DNA from: Prevotella sp.
GTDB taxonomy: Bacteria > Bacteroidota > Bacteroidia > Bacteroidales > Bacteroidaceae
Length of the DNA: 15,241 nucleotides
Reading direction: 5' to 3'
NCBI GenBank assembly: GCA_016283605.1
Contig: JAEENF010000230.1
Span: 1-15,241 of the forward strand
Shown: positions 7,078-14,200 of the stretch, one piece after another
How positions within the stretch are numbered: position 1 is the stretch's first letter
Layout: each line of letters opens with the position of its first letter
The notes under the pieces: generated by a model
The model's database searches: none
Seen by the model: the letters and a program-made list of their open reading frames with translations, nothing else
What the model was told of the DNA's origin: nothing
Made by a program: the position numbers and the translations under genes

Positions 7078-7124
7078 AAAAACCAACATATTCGCACATA
7101 AAAGTCTTAAAAAAACCAAAAAAA

Positions 7125-7156
7125 TTTGGTTAACTCATTGATTATCCGTAATTTTG
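7125..7156 (+). promoter_or_regulatory. Full Bacteroidetes promoter of the SLT-like gene
   Basis: TTTG (7125-7128) and TAATTTTG (7149-7156) are spaced by 20 nt, an ideal -33/-7 pair. The -33 TTTG lies in the right arm of an 18-bp inverted repeat, AACCAAA-aaaa-TTTGGTT (7114-7131), which could be an operator. The expected transcription start is near 7163, so the leader is about 93 nt. Confidence 0.8.
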
Positions 7157-7166
7157 CCCCAGAAAT

Positions 7167-7240
7167 CGACGTGAAGTCGGTTATTTTGAAGAAGAAAATC
7201 TAAAGGATAACGCGGCAAAATCTCGTGATGAGACAGCCGC
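7167..7240 (+). promoter_or_regulatory. Structured 5' leader of the SLT-like gene
   Basis: Two hairpins can form in the predicted leader. The first is CGAC-gtgaa-GTCG (7167-7179). The second is GCGGC (7212-7216) with GCCGC (7236-7240), enclosing an inner TCTC/GAGA pair (7221-7224 with 7230-7233). The second ends 15 nt before the ATG. I match it to no known riboswitch class; it may affect mRNA stability or translation. Confidence 0.35.
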
Positions 7241-7255
7241 CTAAAGTATAGAGAT

Positions 7256-7699
7256 ATGATTCAAATTTTTAAGAAAGTAAGTGTGAGTCTGATGGCCTTG
7301 ACATTTACATTGATTGCCTCAGCTGGAGGTGGCAAAGTCAAGAGTTCCACTAATACATCAGGCTTCGACTGGAATCCAGTAATGGATGCGATTATTCAAG
7401 TAGAAAGCGAAGGAGATCCCAAAGCCGTGAGCGGAAATTCCGTAGGCGCTATGCAGATTACTCCGATTCTTGTGAAGGATTGCAATGACATTCTGAAAAA
7501 GCAGAAGAGTAAGAAGCGCTATACCATGGCCGATCGCTACAGCGTAGCGAAATCGAAGGAGATGTTCCTTATTATCCAGAAGTACTACAACCCCGAAAAC
7601 AATATCGAGAAGGCGATCCGATTGTGGAACGGTGGCGTGAAGTACACAAAGAGAGCCACCAATCGTTACTACAAGAAGGTACTCGCTCATATGAAGTAA
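7256..7699 (+). CDS. Small exported lytic-transglycosylase-like (SLT) protein
   Basis: This 147-residue protein has a signal peptide (about 1-23, ending SAGG) and one compact lysozyme-like fold. The SLT signatures are visible: IIQVESEGDP with the probable catalytic Glu50, GAMQI at 64-68, and AIRLWNGG near the C-terminus with a Tyr-rich tail. SLT enzymes cut the glycan strands of peptidoglycan with formation of anhydro-muramyl ends, acting in the periplasm. At this size it holds only the catalytic domain, with no LysM or SPOR module. The insert rich in Lys (LKKQKSKKRY) between the GAMQI and WNGG motifs is unusual for the family but conserved parts are in order. It has its own promoter, a structured leader and its own terminator, so it is a single-gene unit. 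Confidence 0.85.
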   Translation: MIQIFKKVSVSLMALTFTLIASAGGGKVKSSTNTSGFDWNPVMDAIIQVESEGDPKAVSGNSVGAMQITPILVKDCNDILKKQKSKKRYTMADRYSVAKSKEMFLIIQKYYNPENNIEKAIRLWNGGVKYTKRATNRYYKKVLAHMK

Positions 7700-7754
7700 G
7701 GATACATAAGACTTCGCAATCGTTTGGAAAACGAAACTATTTGCAAGACTGATA

Positions 7755-7799
7755 ATCCGATTGTCAAGGATAAAACCTGACGATCGGATATTTTCTTTC
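7755..7799 (+). terminator. Terminator of the SLT-like gene
   Basis: ATCCGAT (7755-7761) pairs with ATCGGAT (7783-7789). The stem continues inward through a T-G wobble, GTCA/TGAC, and AGG/CCT with one bulged A, around an A-rich loop. A T-rich tail (7791-7799) follows. Confidence 0.75.
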
Positions 7800-7801
7800 A
7801 A

Positions 7802-7825
7802 GGAGACAAGGAGACAGGGAGACAA
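7802..7825 (+). repeat. Short intergenic octamer array
   Basis: Three units, GGAGACAA, GGAGACAG and GGAGACAA, sit exactly between the terminator of the SLT-like gene and that of tRNA-Met. Bases 7799-7825 are identical to 5429-5455 inside mutS2. Confidence 0.9.
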
Positions 7826-7851
7826 AAAAATGCAAGCCTTTCAGCTTGCAT
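7824..7851 (-). terminator. Terminator of tRNA-Met
   Basis: ATGCAAGC (7830-7837) and GCTTGCAT (7844-7851) form a perfect 8-bp stem with loop CTTTCA. On the minus strand it is followed by a run of seven T (complement of 7824-7830). It starts 12 nt after the tRNA 3' end, the same arrangement as at tRNA-Ser. Confidence 0.85.
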
Positions 7852-7863
7852 CTCCCTCTTTAG

Positions 7864-7936
7864 TTGCGGAGGCAGGATTCGAACGTGCGACCTCCAGGTT
7901 ATGAGCCTGGCGAGCTACCAACTGCTCCACTCCGCG
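7864..7936 (-). tRNA. Initiator tRNA-Met (anticodon CAU)
   Basis: The 73-nt cloverleaf has anticodon CAT at 7903-7901. Two initiator hallmarks are visible: the first base C faces A at position 72 (no pair at the end of acceptor stem CGCGGAG/CTCCGCA), and the D stem has the A11:U24 pair. The anticodon stem is CCAGG/CCTGG, so pair 29:41 is A:U instead of the third G:C pair usual in bacterial initiators. The T stem GCACG/CCTGC carries a C52 x C62 mismatch. CCA is not encoded. It has its own promoter and terminator. Confidence 0.92.
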
Positions 7937-7958
7937 ATGTTTTTTTCTTAAGCGGCTG

Positions 7959-7990
7959 CAAAGGTACGAAGTTTTTTCGAATTACACAAA
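7959..7990 (-). promoter_or_regulatory. Full promoter of initiator tRNA-Met
   Basis: On the minus strand TTTG (7990-7987) and TACCTTTG (7966-7959) are spaced by 20 nt, a textbook Bacteroidetes -33/-7 pair. The -7 box ends 22 nt before the mature tRNA 5' end. Confidence 0.85.
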
Positions 7991-8047
7991 TATTTCCGTG
8001 TTTTTTTTAAAAAAAGTGACTTTTAGGTCATTTTTCTGTTTAAAATC

Positions 8048-8078
8048 TTGCGTATTTCAAAGAAATAGTGTAATTTTG
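8048..8078 (+). promoter_or_regulatory. Promoter of the TetR-fabG operon
   Basis: TTG (8048-8050) and TAATTTTG (8071-8078) are separated by 20 nt. The predicted start near 8085 gives a leader of about 45 nt. The last bases of the -7 box lie inside the inverted repeat described next. Confidence 0.75.
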
Positions 8079-8101
8079 CACACTGTAACTGCCGTGTGCA
8101 A
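8076..8101. promoter_or_regulatory. Candidate operator of the TetR-family regulator
   Basis: TTGCACAC (8076-8083) and GTGTGCAA (8094-8101) form a perfect 8-bp inverted repeat with a 10-nt spacer. It overlaps the -7 box and the likely transcription start of the regulator gene. TetR-family dimers bind inverted repeats near their own promoter, so autorepression is a natural reading. An RNA hairpin is less likely because the left arm lies at or before the start site. Confidence 0.55.
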
Positions 8102-8115
8102 TTTATATTTCAATT

Positions 8116-8122
8116 AGGAGGA
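8116..8122 (+). promoter_or_regulatory. Strong Shine-Dalgarno of the TetR gene
   Basis: AGGAGGA sits 7 nt before the ATG at 8130, a near-ideal ribosome binding site. None of the other genes in this window has one, and Bacteroidetes ribosomes as a rule make little use of it, so the site stands out. Confidence 0.8.
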
Positions 8123-8129
8123 AGCAGAT

Positions 8130-8723
8130 ATGTCCATATCCAAGACAAGACAAAAACTCGTTGACGTGGCCCGCCAACTGTTTGCCAAACAGGGTCTGGA
8201 GAACACCACAATGAACGACATTGCCACACAGTCGGGCAAAGGGCGTCGTACGCTCTATACCTATTTCAAATCGAAGGACGAGATCTATTATGCCGTTATC
8301 GAGAGTGAATTGGAACGTCTGAGTGACAAGCTTGACGAGGTAGCAGCGCGCAAGATCCGTCCGCAGGACAAGATTATCGAACTCATCTACACCCATCTGA
8401 GTATGATCCGTGAGACTGTGGTCAGGAACGGTAACCTACGAGCAGAGTTTTTCCGTAACATCTGGATGGTGGAGAAAGTGCGCAAACACTTCGATGATGC
8501 CGAGATTGAACTCTTCCGCAAAGTCTACACAGAAGGTAAGGAAGACGGCGAATTTGATATTGACAATGTGGATCTCGTGGCCGACATCACCCACTATTGT
8601 ATCAAGGGGCTAGAGGTACCGTATATCTACGGCCGTATCGCCCATGGTATGAAGGAAGAAGACACGAAGCCGCAGGTAGCGAAGGTGGTCTATGGTGCCC
8701 TCGGCAAAATCCAGAGACGATAA
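8130..8723 (+). CDS. TetR/AcrR-family transcriptional regulator
   Basis: This 197-residue protein is of usual TetR size. The N-terminal DNA-binding domain is clear: helix 1 with VARQLFAKQG (13-22), then the helix-turn-helix TMNDIATQSGKGRRTLYTYF (27-46) followed by KSKDEIYYAVI. The rest is the helical ligand-binding and dimer domain, which varies too much to name a ligand. An inverted repeat over its own promoter is a likely target, giving autoregulation. It is followed after 36 nt by fabG on the same strand with no terminator between, so it may control fabG and the downstream synthase, and hence envelope lipid supply (inference). The start is fixed by the strong Shine-Dalgarno. Confidence 0.93.
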   Translation: MSISKTRQKLVDVARQLFAKQGLENTTMNDIATQSGKGRRTLYTYFKSKDEIYYAVIESELERLSDKLDEVAARKIRPQDKIIELIYTHLSMIRETVVRNGNLRAEFFRNIWMVEKVRKHFDDAEIELFRKVYTEGKEDGEFDIDNVDLVADITHYCIKGLEVPYIYGRIAHGMKEEDTKPQVAKVVYGALGKIQRR

Positions 8724-8759
8724 AGAATAAACATCAAATATTAAACAATAAAAAGATTT

Positions 8760-9497
8760 ATGGGATTATTAGAAGGTAAGACAGCACTGATTACTGGTGC
8801 TGCACGCGGTATCGGAAAGGCTATCGCACTGAAGTATGCCTCTGAGGGCTGTAACATTGCATTCACCGACCTCGAGATCAATGAGGACACGGAGAAGGAA
8901 ATTGCCGCTTTGGGCGTCAAGGCTAAAAGCTACGCCTCGAATGCTGCCGACTTCGCGCAGACTGAAGAGGTGGTGAAGGCCGTGAAGGAGGAATTTGGTT
9001 CTATCGATATTCTGGTCAACAACGCCGGTATCACCAAAGACGGTCTGATGCTGCGCATGACCGAGCAGCAGTGGGACGCTGTCATCGCCGTCAACTTGAA
9101 GTCGGCATTCAACTTCATCCACGCCTGCGTGCCTGTCATGATGCGTCAGCGTGGCGGCTCAATCATCAACATGGCCTCTGTCGTAGGTGTTCACGGTAAT
9201 GCCGGTCAGGCTAACTACGCCGCTTCGAAGGCTGGTCTCATTGCTCTCGCCAAGAGTCTCGCTCAGGAAATGGGTCCCAAGGGCATCCGCGCCAACGCCA
9301 TCGCCCCTGGCTTCATCGAGACAGCTATGACTGCAGCACTGCCTGAGGAGGTTCGCAACGAGTGGAAGCAGAAGATTCCCCTCCGTCGCGGTGGTCAGGT
9401 CGAGGATATCGCTAACGTTGCCACTTTCCTGGCTTCCGACCTCTCAAGCTATGTCAGCGGACAGGTCATCCAGGTTGATGGTGGAATGAATATGTAA
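8760..9497 (+). CDS. fabG: 3-oxoacyl-ACP reductase FabG (SDR)
   Basis: This 245-residue classical short-chain dehydrogenase/reductase has the length and order of FabG, which reduces 3-oxoacyl-ACP to 3-hydroxyacyl-ACP in fatty acid elongation in the cytoplasm. The nucleotide site TGAARGIG (12-19) and NNAG (87-90) are present. The catalytic set is Asn112, Ser140, Tyr153 and Lys157 in YAASK, and the C-terminus ends in GQVIQVDGGMNM, as in FabG. At the end of the second strand there is Asp37 (FTDLE), a position where an acidic residue usually favours NADH over NADPH, so the cofactor is open. It follows the TetR gene by 36 nt and precedes the pseudouridine synthase by 12 nt. Genomes of this group often carry several SDRs, so a related SDR is possible, but the overall match to FabG is strong. 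Confidence 0.93.
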   Translation: MGLLEGKTALITGAARGIGKAIALKYASEGCNIAFTDLEINEDTEKEIAALGVKAKSYASNAADFAQTEEVVKAVKEEFGSIDILVNNAGITKDGLMLRMTEQQWDAVIAVNLKSAFNFIHACVPVMMRQRGGSIINMASVVGVHGNAGQANYAASKAGLIALAKSLAQEMGPKGIRANAIAPGFIETAMTAALPEEVRNEWKQKIPLRRGGQVEDIANVATFLASDLSSYVSGQVIQVDGGMNM

Positions 9498-9509
9498 TAA
9501 TGCATAATT

Positions 9510-10220
9510 ATGGAGGTCATCTACGAGGACAACCATATTATCATTGTCAATAAACAGAGCGGGGAGATCGTGCAGGGAGACAAGACCGGCGATCGCCCCC
9601 TTTCTGATATTGTAAAGGATTATATCAAGGTGAAGTACCAGAAGCCCGGGGAGGTATTCCTCGGTGTGGTACATCGTCTGGATCGGCCCGTCTCAGGACT
9701 TGTGGTCTTCGCACGGACCTCGAAGGCGCTGACGCGTCTGAACAAGATGTTTGCCGAGAGCGAGGTGCATAAGACGTATTGGGCGATAGTGAGGAGTGAA
9801 GAGTTAAGAGTGAAGAGTGAAGAATTTGCTGCCGCCATACAAGGGTGGCAGACGTTGACGCATTGGCTCGTGAGGAATGAGAAGCAGAATAAAAGTTATG
9901 CCTACGACCATGAGAAGCCCAATGCCAAGAAGGCGATTCTGAAATATCGTGCGATTGCACACTCTGATAACTATACCCTTCTGGAAGTGAATCTGATGAC
10001 AGGTCGTCATCATCAGATCCGTTGTCAGCTGGCGGAGATGGGTTGTCCCATCAAGGGCGACCTGAAATACGGTGCGCCGCGCAGCAATCCTGACGGTAGC
10101 ATCTCGTTGATGTCGCGTCGTGTAGACTTCATCCATCCCGTATCAAAAGAACGGATCACCGTAGAGGCTCCCCTCCCCGATGATCCACTATGGCAGGCAC
10201 TTGGCCGCTTGGTCAAGTGA
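9510..10220 (+). CDS. RluA-family RNA pseudouridine synthase
   Basis: This 236-residue enzyme lacks an S4 domain and converts uridine to pseudouridine in rRNA or tRNA. The catalytic motif HRLDRPVSGL (55-64) carries the nucleophilic Asp58. The N-terminal IYEDNHIIIVNKQSG and the C-terminal LMTGRHHQIRCQLA and GDLKYGA are typical of the RluA group. The exact target base cannot be told from the sequence. After KTYWAIV a heptamer DNA array codes for VRSEELRVKSEEF (94-106), a charged insert before the conserved WLVRNEKQNKSYAYD. It probably forms a surface loop. The gene starts 12 nt after fabG and likely shares its transcript. It has no Shine-Dalgarno and its stop lies 8 nt from the convergent gene. 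Confidence 0.92.
   Translation: MEVIYEDNHIIIVNKQSGEIVQGDKTGDRPLSDIVKDYIKVKYQKPGEVFLGVVHRLDRPVSGLVVFARTSKALTRLNKMFAESEVHKTYWAIVRSEELRVKSEEFAAAIQGWQTLTHWLVRNEKQNKSYAYDHEKPNAKKAILKYRAIAHSDNYTLLEVNLMTGRHHQIRCQLAEMGCPIKGDLKYGAPRSNPDGSISLMSRRVDFIHPVSKERITVEAPLPDDPLWQALGRLVK
9789..9823 (+). repeat. Heptamer array inside the pseudouridine synthase gene
   Basis: Five 7-nt units (GTGAGGA, GTGAAGA, GTTAAGA, GTGAAGA, GTGAAGA) are followed by ATTTGC. Shifted by a few bases the unit is GAGTGAA and the end is GAATTTGC, as in the mutS2 heptamer array (GAGTTTGC). The reading frame used avoids the TGA and TAA present in other frames of the units. Confidence 0.88.
10198..10219. terminator. Hairpin over the end of the synthase gene
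   Basis: CACTTGGCC (10198-10206) pairs with GGTCAAGTG (10211-10219) around GCTT, with one G-T wobble. It covers the last codons and most of the stop of the synthase gene and lies next to the stop of the convergent gene. No T run follows on either strand, so termination here would be weak. Confidence 0.35.
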
Positions 10221-10228
10221 TAATCGTA

Positions 10229-11125
10229 TTAACGACGGAAATCTCTTCTTGGTCTGTCAGTCGTTCCACCACGGGTATTACGGCGGTTATTGTATGGTCC
10301 CTGACGCAAGTTGTTGGAACGTGAAGGCGCTGTTCCCTGACGAGCGCCACTTGGACGAGTGCCACTAGGTCGAGTAGTATTCGGACGAGCGCTGTTGGGA
10401 CGAACATCGTTCGGACGGGCGGCAGGTCCTCTGTCGCGCAAGCCGTTAGCACGTGGGCCAGCATTCGGACGAGGAGCAGGTCCTCTATCACGCAAGCCGT
10501 TAGCACGTGGACCAGCATACGGACGAGGAGCGGGGCCTCTGTCACGCAATCCATTCGGACGTGGACCTGGGGCAGGACGCGGAGCTACACCTGGGCGTGG
10601 TCTGGGAGCAGGTCTTGGAGCTACACCTGGGCGTGGTCTGGGAGCAGGTCTTGGAGCTACACCTGGGCGTGGTCTGGGAGCAGGTCTTGGAGCTACACCT
10701 GGACGAGGTCCGAAATAGCGTCCGCCCCGATAACTGTGATAAATCCTCGGACGTTCACGATAGAAGACAGTACGGTCTGTATAGTAGCCATACACGCCAT
10801 AGTGCCAAGCCCCATCCCTCCAATGAACAGGACGGTAGAAATGATAGGTACGCTCGTATTCGGCATACTGTACTGAGGTCAGGATTCTACGTAATTCGGC
10901 ATTTCGGCTGCGCCACCAGTTGCCATACACGCTACCTGGTTCGACAAACAACAGATAGTCGAAGTTAATCTGGTAGACCTCGTCATATTGTCTAGCTGTA
11001 AGTCCCAGTTCATACGCCATCTTATCGGAAAGGAACAAGGCATGTCGCTGTGCCTCCTCGAAGCTCATCGCACGTGCGCCTAAAGTCAGTACTGACAGAA
11101 GTAATAATAAAAATAGTTTTCTCAT
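10229..11125 (-). CDS. Exported Pro/Arg-rich repeat protein
   Basis: The protein has 298 residues from MRKLFLLLLL; an ATG at 11197 would add 24 residues before the signal peptide and lies upstream of the promoter, so I reject it. The signal peptide covers about 1-19 (ARA cleavage). A folded helical part (20-110) has LGLTARQYDEVYQINFDYLL and RNAELRRILTSVQYAEYERTYHFY, echoing the LxxxQ-type helices of the Gly-rich protein at the window start. Residues 100-139 are rich in Tyr, His and Arg. Then come four 12-residue repeats (PRPGVAPRPAPR, 140-187) and three 18-residue repeats built on NGLRDRGPAPRP (188-240), and an Arg/Asn/Gly-rich tail. The basic, disordered tail might bind nucleic acid, lipid A or peptidoglycan; this is inference. 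I do not recognise a named family. Confidence 0.83.
   Translation of the reverse strand: MRKLFLLLLLSVLTLGARAMSFEEAQRHALFLSDKMAYELGLTARQYDEVYQINFDYLLFVEPGSVYGNWWRSRNAELRRILTSVQYAEYERTYHFYRPVHWRDGAWHYGVYGYYTDRTVFYRERPRIYHSYRGGRYFGPRPGVAPRPAPRPRPGVAPRPAPRPRPGVAPRPAPRPRPGVAPRPAPGPRPNGLRDRGPAPRPYAGPRANGLRDRGPAPRPNAGPRANGLRDRGPAARPNDVRPNSARPNTTRPSGTRPSGARQGTAPSRSNNLRQGPYNNRRNTRGGTTDRPRRDFRR
10406..10708 (-). repeat. Coding minisatellites: 36-bp and 54-bp units
   Basis: Bases 10708-10565 hold four 36-bp units, nearly identical in DNA sequence, coding for PRPGVAPRPAPR. Bases 10564-10406 hold three 54-bp units coding for the NGLRDRGPAPRP type. Both unit lengths are multiples of 3, so copy-number change would keep the frame. 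The near identity of the 36-bp units suggests recent expansion. Confidence 0.9.
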
Positions 11126-11166
11126 AAAGATAGGATGTTTTGGATTAATACTAAAATATTTGGGTA

Positions 11167-11197
11167 CAAATATAAGAAATAATCTGCAATCAACCAA
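11167..11197 (-). promoter_or_regulatory. Promoter of the Pro/Arg-rich repeat protein gene
   Basis: On the minus strand TATATTTG (11174-11167) fits TAnnTTTG, with TTGG (11197-11194) 19 nt upstream as a partial -33. The -7 box lies 41 nt before the chosen start, which supports MRKLFL as the N-terminus. Confidence 0.6.
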
Positions 11198-11248
11198 GTA
11201 AATATCACTTTTTAACTAAAATCAGCGTTCTGTCTCGAAGAAATGTTG

Positions 11249-11256
11249 TACTTTTG
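11249..11256 (+). promoter_or_regulatory. tamB: -7 box of tamB
   Basis: TACTTTTG lies 22 nt before the ATG. A 10-bp palindrome GTCAATTGAC (11261-11270) covers the likely transcription start. No clear -33 is seen. Confidence 0.65.
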
Positions 11257-11278
11257 TACCGTCAATTGACAGAAACAA

Positions 11279-14200
11279 ATGAAAAAAGCATTGAAATGGA
11301 TGGGGATAGCGGTACTCACACCCATTTTGCTGTTCATGATACTTACCGCACTACTCTACCTGCCGCCAGTTCAGAACTGGGCGGTGAAGAAGGTGGCATC
11401 CATCGCATCAGAGAAGACGGGTATGACCATCACCGTCGGACATGTCAACCTGGCATTCCCATTGGACTTAGGTGTAGATGATTTCATGGCCATCAAGGCC
11501 AACGACACCATTGCTGACATCAAGAAGATGGTGGTCGACGTCAGACTGTTGCCGCTGTTCCGGAAACAGGTGATCATCGACGAGTTGTCAGTGACACAGG
11601 CCAAACTCAATACCAACGGTTTTATCAGCGACCTGCAGGTCAAAGGCGATTTGCAAGAACTCTGGTTGTCGTCGAGAGGCATCGACCTCGACAAGGAAAC
11701 GGTAGAAGTGAACGGTGCACGACTCTCTGACGCCCGACTGGACATCATTCTCAGCGATACAGCCGCCGTCGATACCACCACATCGGCACTCGCCTGGATC
11801 ATCAATGCCGACAGCCTCAGCATCTACCAAACCAGCTTAAAGATCCGTATGCCAGGCGATACACTCAACGTGGATGCCTTCATGGGACATGCGGTGGCCC
11901 GCGAAGCCAATATCGACCTCGGCAAGAAGATCTACCAGGTCGGCAGTTTCGACTGGACAAACGGCAAATTAGCCTATAACAACAAGTGGGAGCCGGAGAT
12001 TGCAGGTTTCGATGCCAACCACGTCGCGCTTACAGACATCCAACTCGGTCTGGACTCCATCAGCTACACCCCATCAGGTACATCTTTATATATACGTCAG
12101 ACAGCCCTGAAGGAGAAGAGTGGATTGCAGATTACCTCGATGACGGGAGGCGTCAGACTCGACTCCACCTTCAGTCACGTTCAGATTCCTGCCCTGTATC
12201 TGAAAACCCCTGATAGTGACCTCTTTACGGAAGTGGACATGGACTTCAGCACTTTCGACACGAAGCATCCTGGGCAGATGAAAATGCGACTCAATGCGCA
12301 ACTGGGCAAACAAGACCTGATGAAATTCATGGGCGACATGCCCCAACGCTTCATCCAACGCTATCCCAACCACCCATTGAGCATCAAAGGTTCCATCAAT
12401 GGCAATATGCAGCAGATGGCGTTTACGGGTCTTGACATCAACTTACCCACGGCCTTCCATGCGACTGTCAACGGCACAGCTGGCAACCTGACAGAGCCGT
12501 CGAAGATGAAGGCAGACCTGAAATTCAATGCCAAGTCGCAGGACCTAGGTTTCGTCACCGCCCTACTCGATTCCAAGACGATGAGTAACTACCGTATCCC
12601 CAATGGTATCAGTCTCGACGGCACACTCAAGGCCGATGCCACCAAATACGCAGCCGACTTCACCGCCCGTGAAGGCAACGGCACCCTGCATCTGAAGGGC
12701 AACGCCATCATCCCCCTCAATGCAAAAGGGCAGATGGTTCCCGAGCTGATGACCTATGATGCCGACATCAAGGTGAACAAGCTGAACCTGCACCATTTTA
12801 TGCCGAAAGACTCGCTCTACACAGTCACTACCGACATCAAGGCCAAAGGTTACGGCACCGACTTCTTCTCCAACCGTAGTCATCTTACAGCCGACGCTAC
12901 CATCCAACAATTACAATACGGCCATTGGGATCTTAGTGGCATGACTGCCAAGGCCACCCTTCAGAATGGTCGGGCGCAAGCTACCCTCACAGGACATAAT
13001 AATCTCTTTAACGGTAGCCTCGGCATCGATGCCCTGTTGAATTCAAAACGCATAGAAGGCACTATAAGCGCTGATATCGCAAGAGCAGACCTTTATAGGA
13101 TGCGACTCGTCAACGACACCCTTGCCATCGGACTCTGTGGACATCTCGACATCACCTCTGACATGAAGCAGACCCATTCTATTAATGGCTACCTCAGTGA
13201 CCTGTTTATTCAGGACGAGCAGAAAAGCTATCGCCCAGAGGACATCGGTATCCTGTTGAAGACCAACCCAGACACCACCTATCTACGGGCTCAGAGCGGT
13301 GATTTTATTGTAAAACTTGATGGCAGTGGTGGTTACGAACGTCTTCTTAAACAGTTCTCTCAACTCTCCGACTCCGCCATCGCACAGTTTGATCAGAGGA
13401 TTATCGACCAGTCTGCCATCAAACGACTTCTGCCCACCATGAAACTTCATGTGGAGAGCAAGCGCAACAACCCTATTTCCAACCTGTTGAAAACCAGCAA
13501 CATCGAGTTCAAGGAACTGTTCCTCGACCTCACCACCTCTCCCATAACAGGCATCAATGGTCAGAGTCATCTCTACTCGCTCGTCTATGACAGCACCCGT
13601 ATCGACACCATCCGTCTGAACCTCACACAGAGAGGTGAACGTCTGACCTATCAGGGTCAGATCTGCAACAACCGCCGTAATCCGCAGTTCGTGTTCAACG
13701 CCCTGATCGATGGTCATCTGCATGAGCACGGCGCTCTTGCCGGCCTGCGCTACTATGACGACAAGGAGCGTATGGGCATCCGCATCGGTGCCACGGCAGA
13801 AATGGAAAGTGAAGGTATACGTTTCAAGCTGATGCCCGACCGTCCTACCATCGGTTACAAGGAATTCAACCTGAACAAAGACAATTACATCTTCCTTGGA
13901 AAAGGCAACAAGATACAAGCGAAAGTCGATCTCATCGCCGACGACAATACAGGTCTGAAGCTCTACACTGAAAACCAGGACTCGACAATGCAGCAAGACC
14001 TCACCGTGAGTATCAACCGTCTGGACCTCGGCGAGTTGACCTCGGTCATACCCTATCTGCCACACGTTTCCGGCTACCTGCAAGGGGACTACCATATCCT
14101 TCAGGATCAGAACGGTCACATATCCGTGGCCTCCGATATGGCCGTACAAGGTATGTTCCTCGAGAACTCACCCATCGGAAACATCAGCACGGAAATGGTT

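Noticed and set aside
5750..7099. 449-codon open frame on the minus strand opposite mutS2
   Set aside because: It lies antisense to an intact, motif-complete mutS2 and has no recognisable domain, promoter or start context; it arises from codon bias.
8076..8101. Inverted repeat as an intrinsic terminator or leader hairpin
   Set aside because: It overlaps the promoter, has no T run after it, and its left arm would mostly not be transcribed.
8130..10220. TetR-fabG-synthase cluster as a novel pathway
   Set aside because: The members are common families and the grouping can be explained by simple co-transcription; nothing in the sequence ties them to a new system.
10406..10708. Regularly spaced repeats that could suggest a CRISPR array
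   Set aside because: The units are tandem without unique spacers, are multiples of 3 nt, and code for a Pro/Arg repeat in an exported protein.
13283..14149. 288-codon open frame on the minus strand opposite tamB
   Set aside because: It is antisense to the continuous TamB frame and shows no family features.
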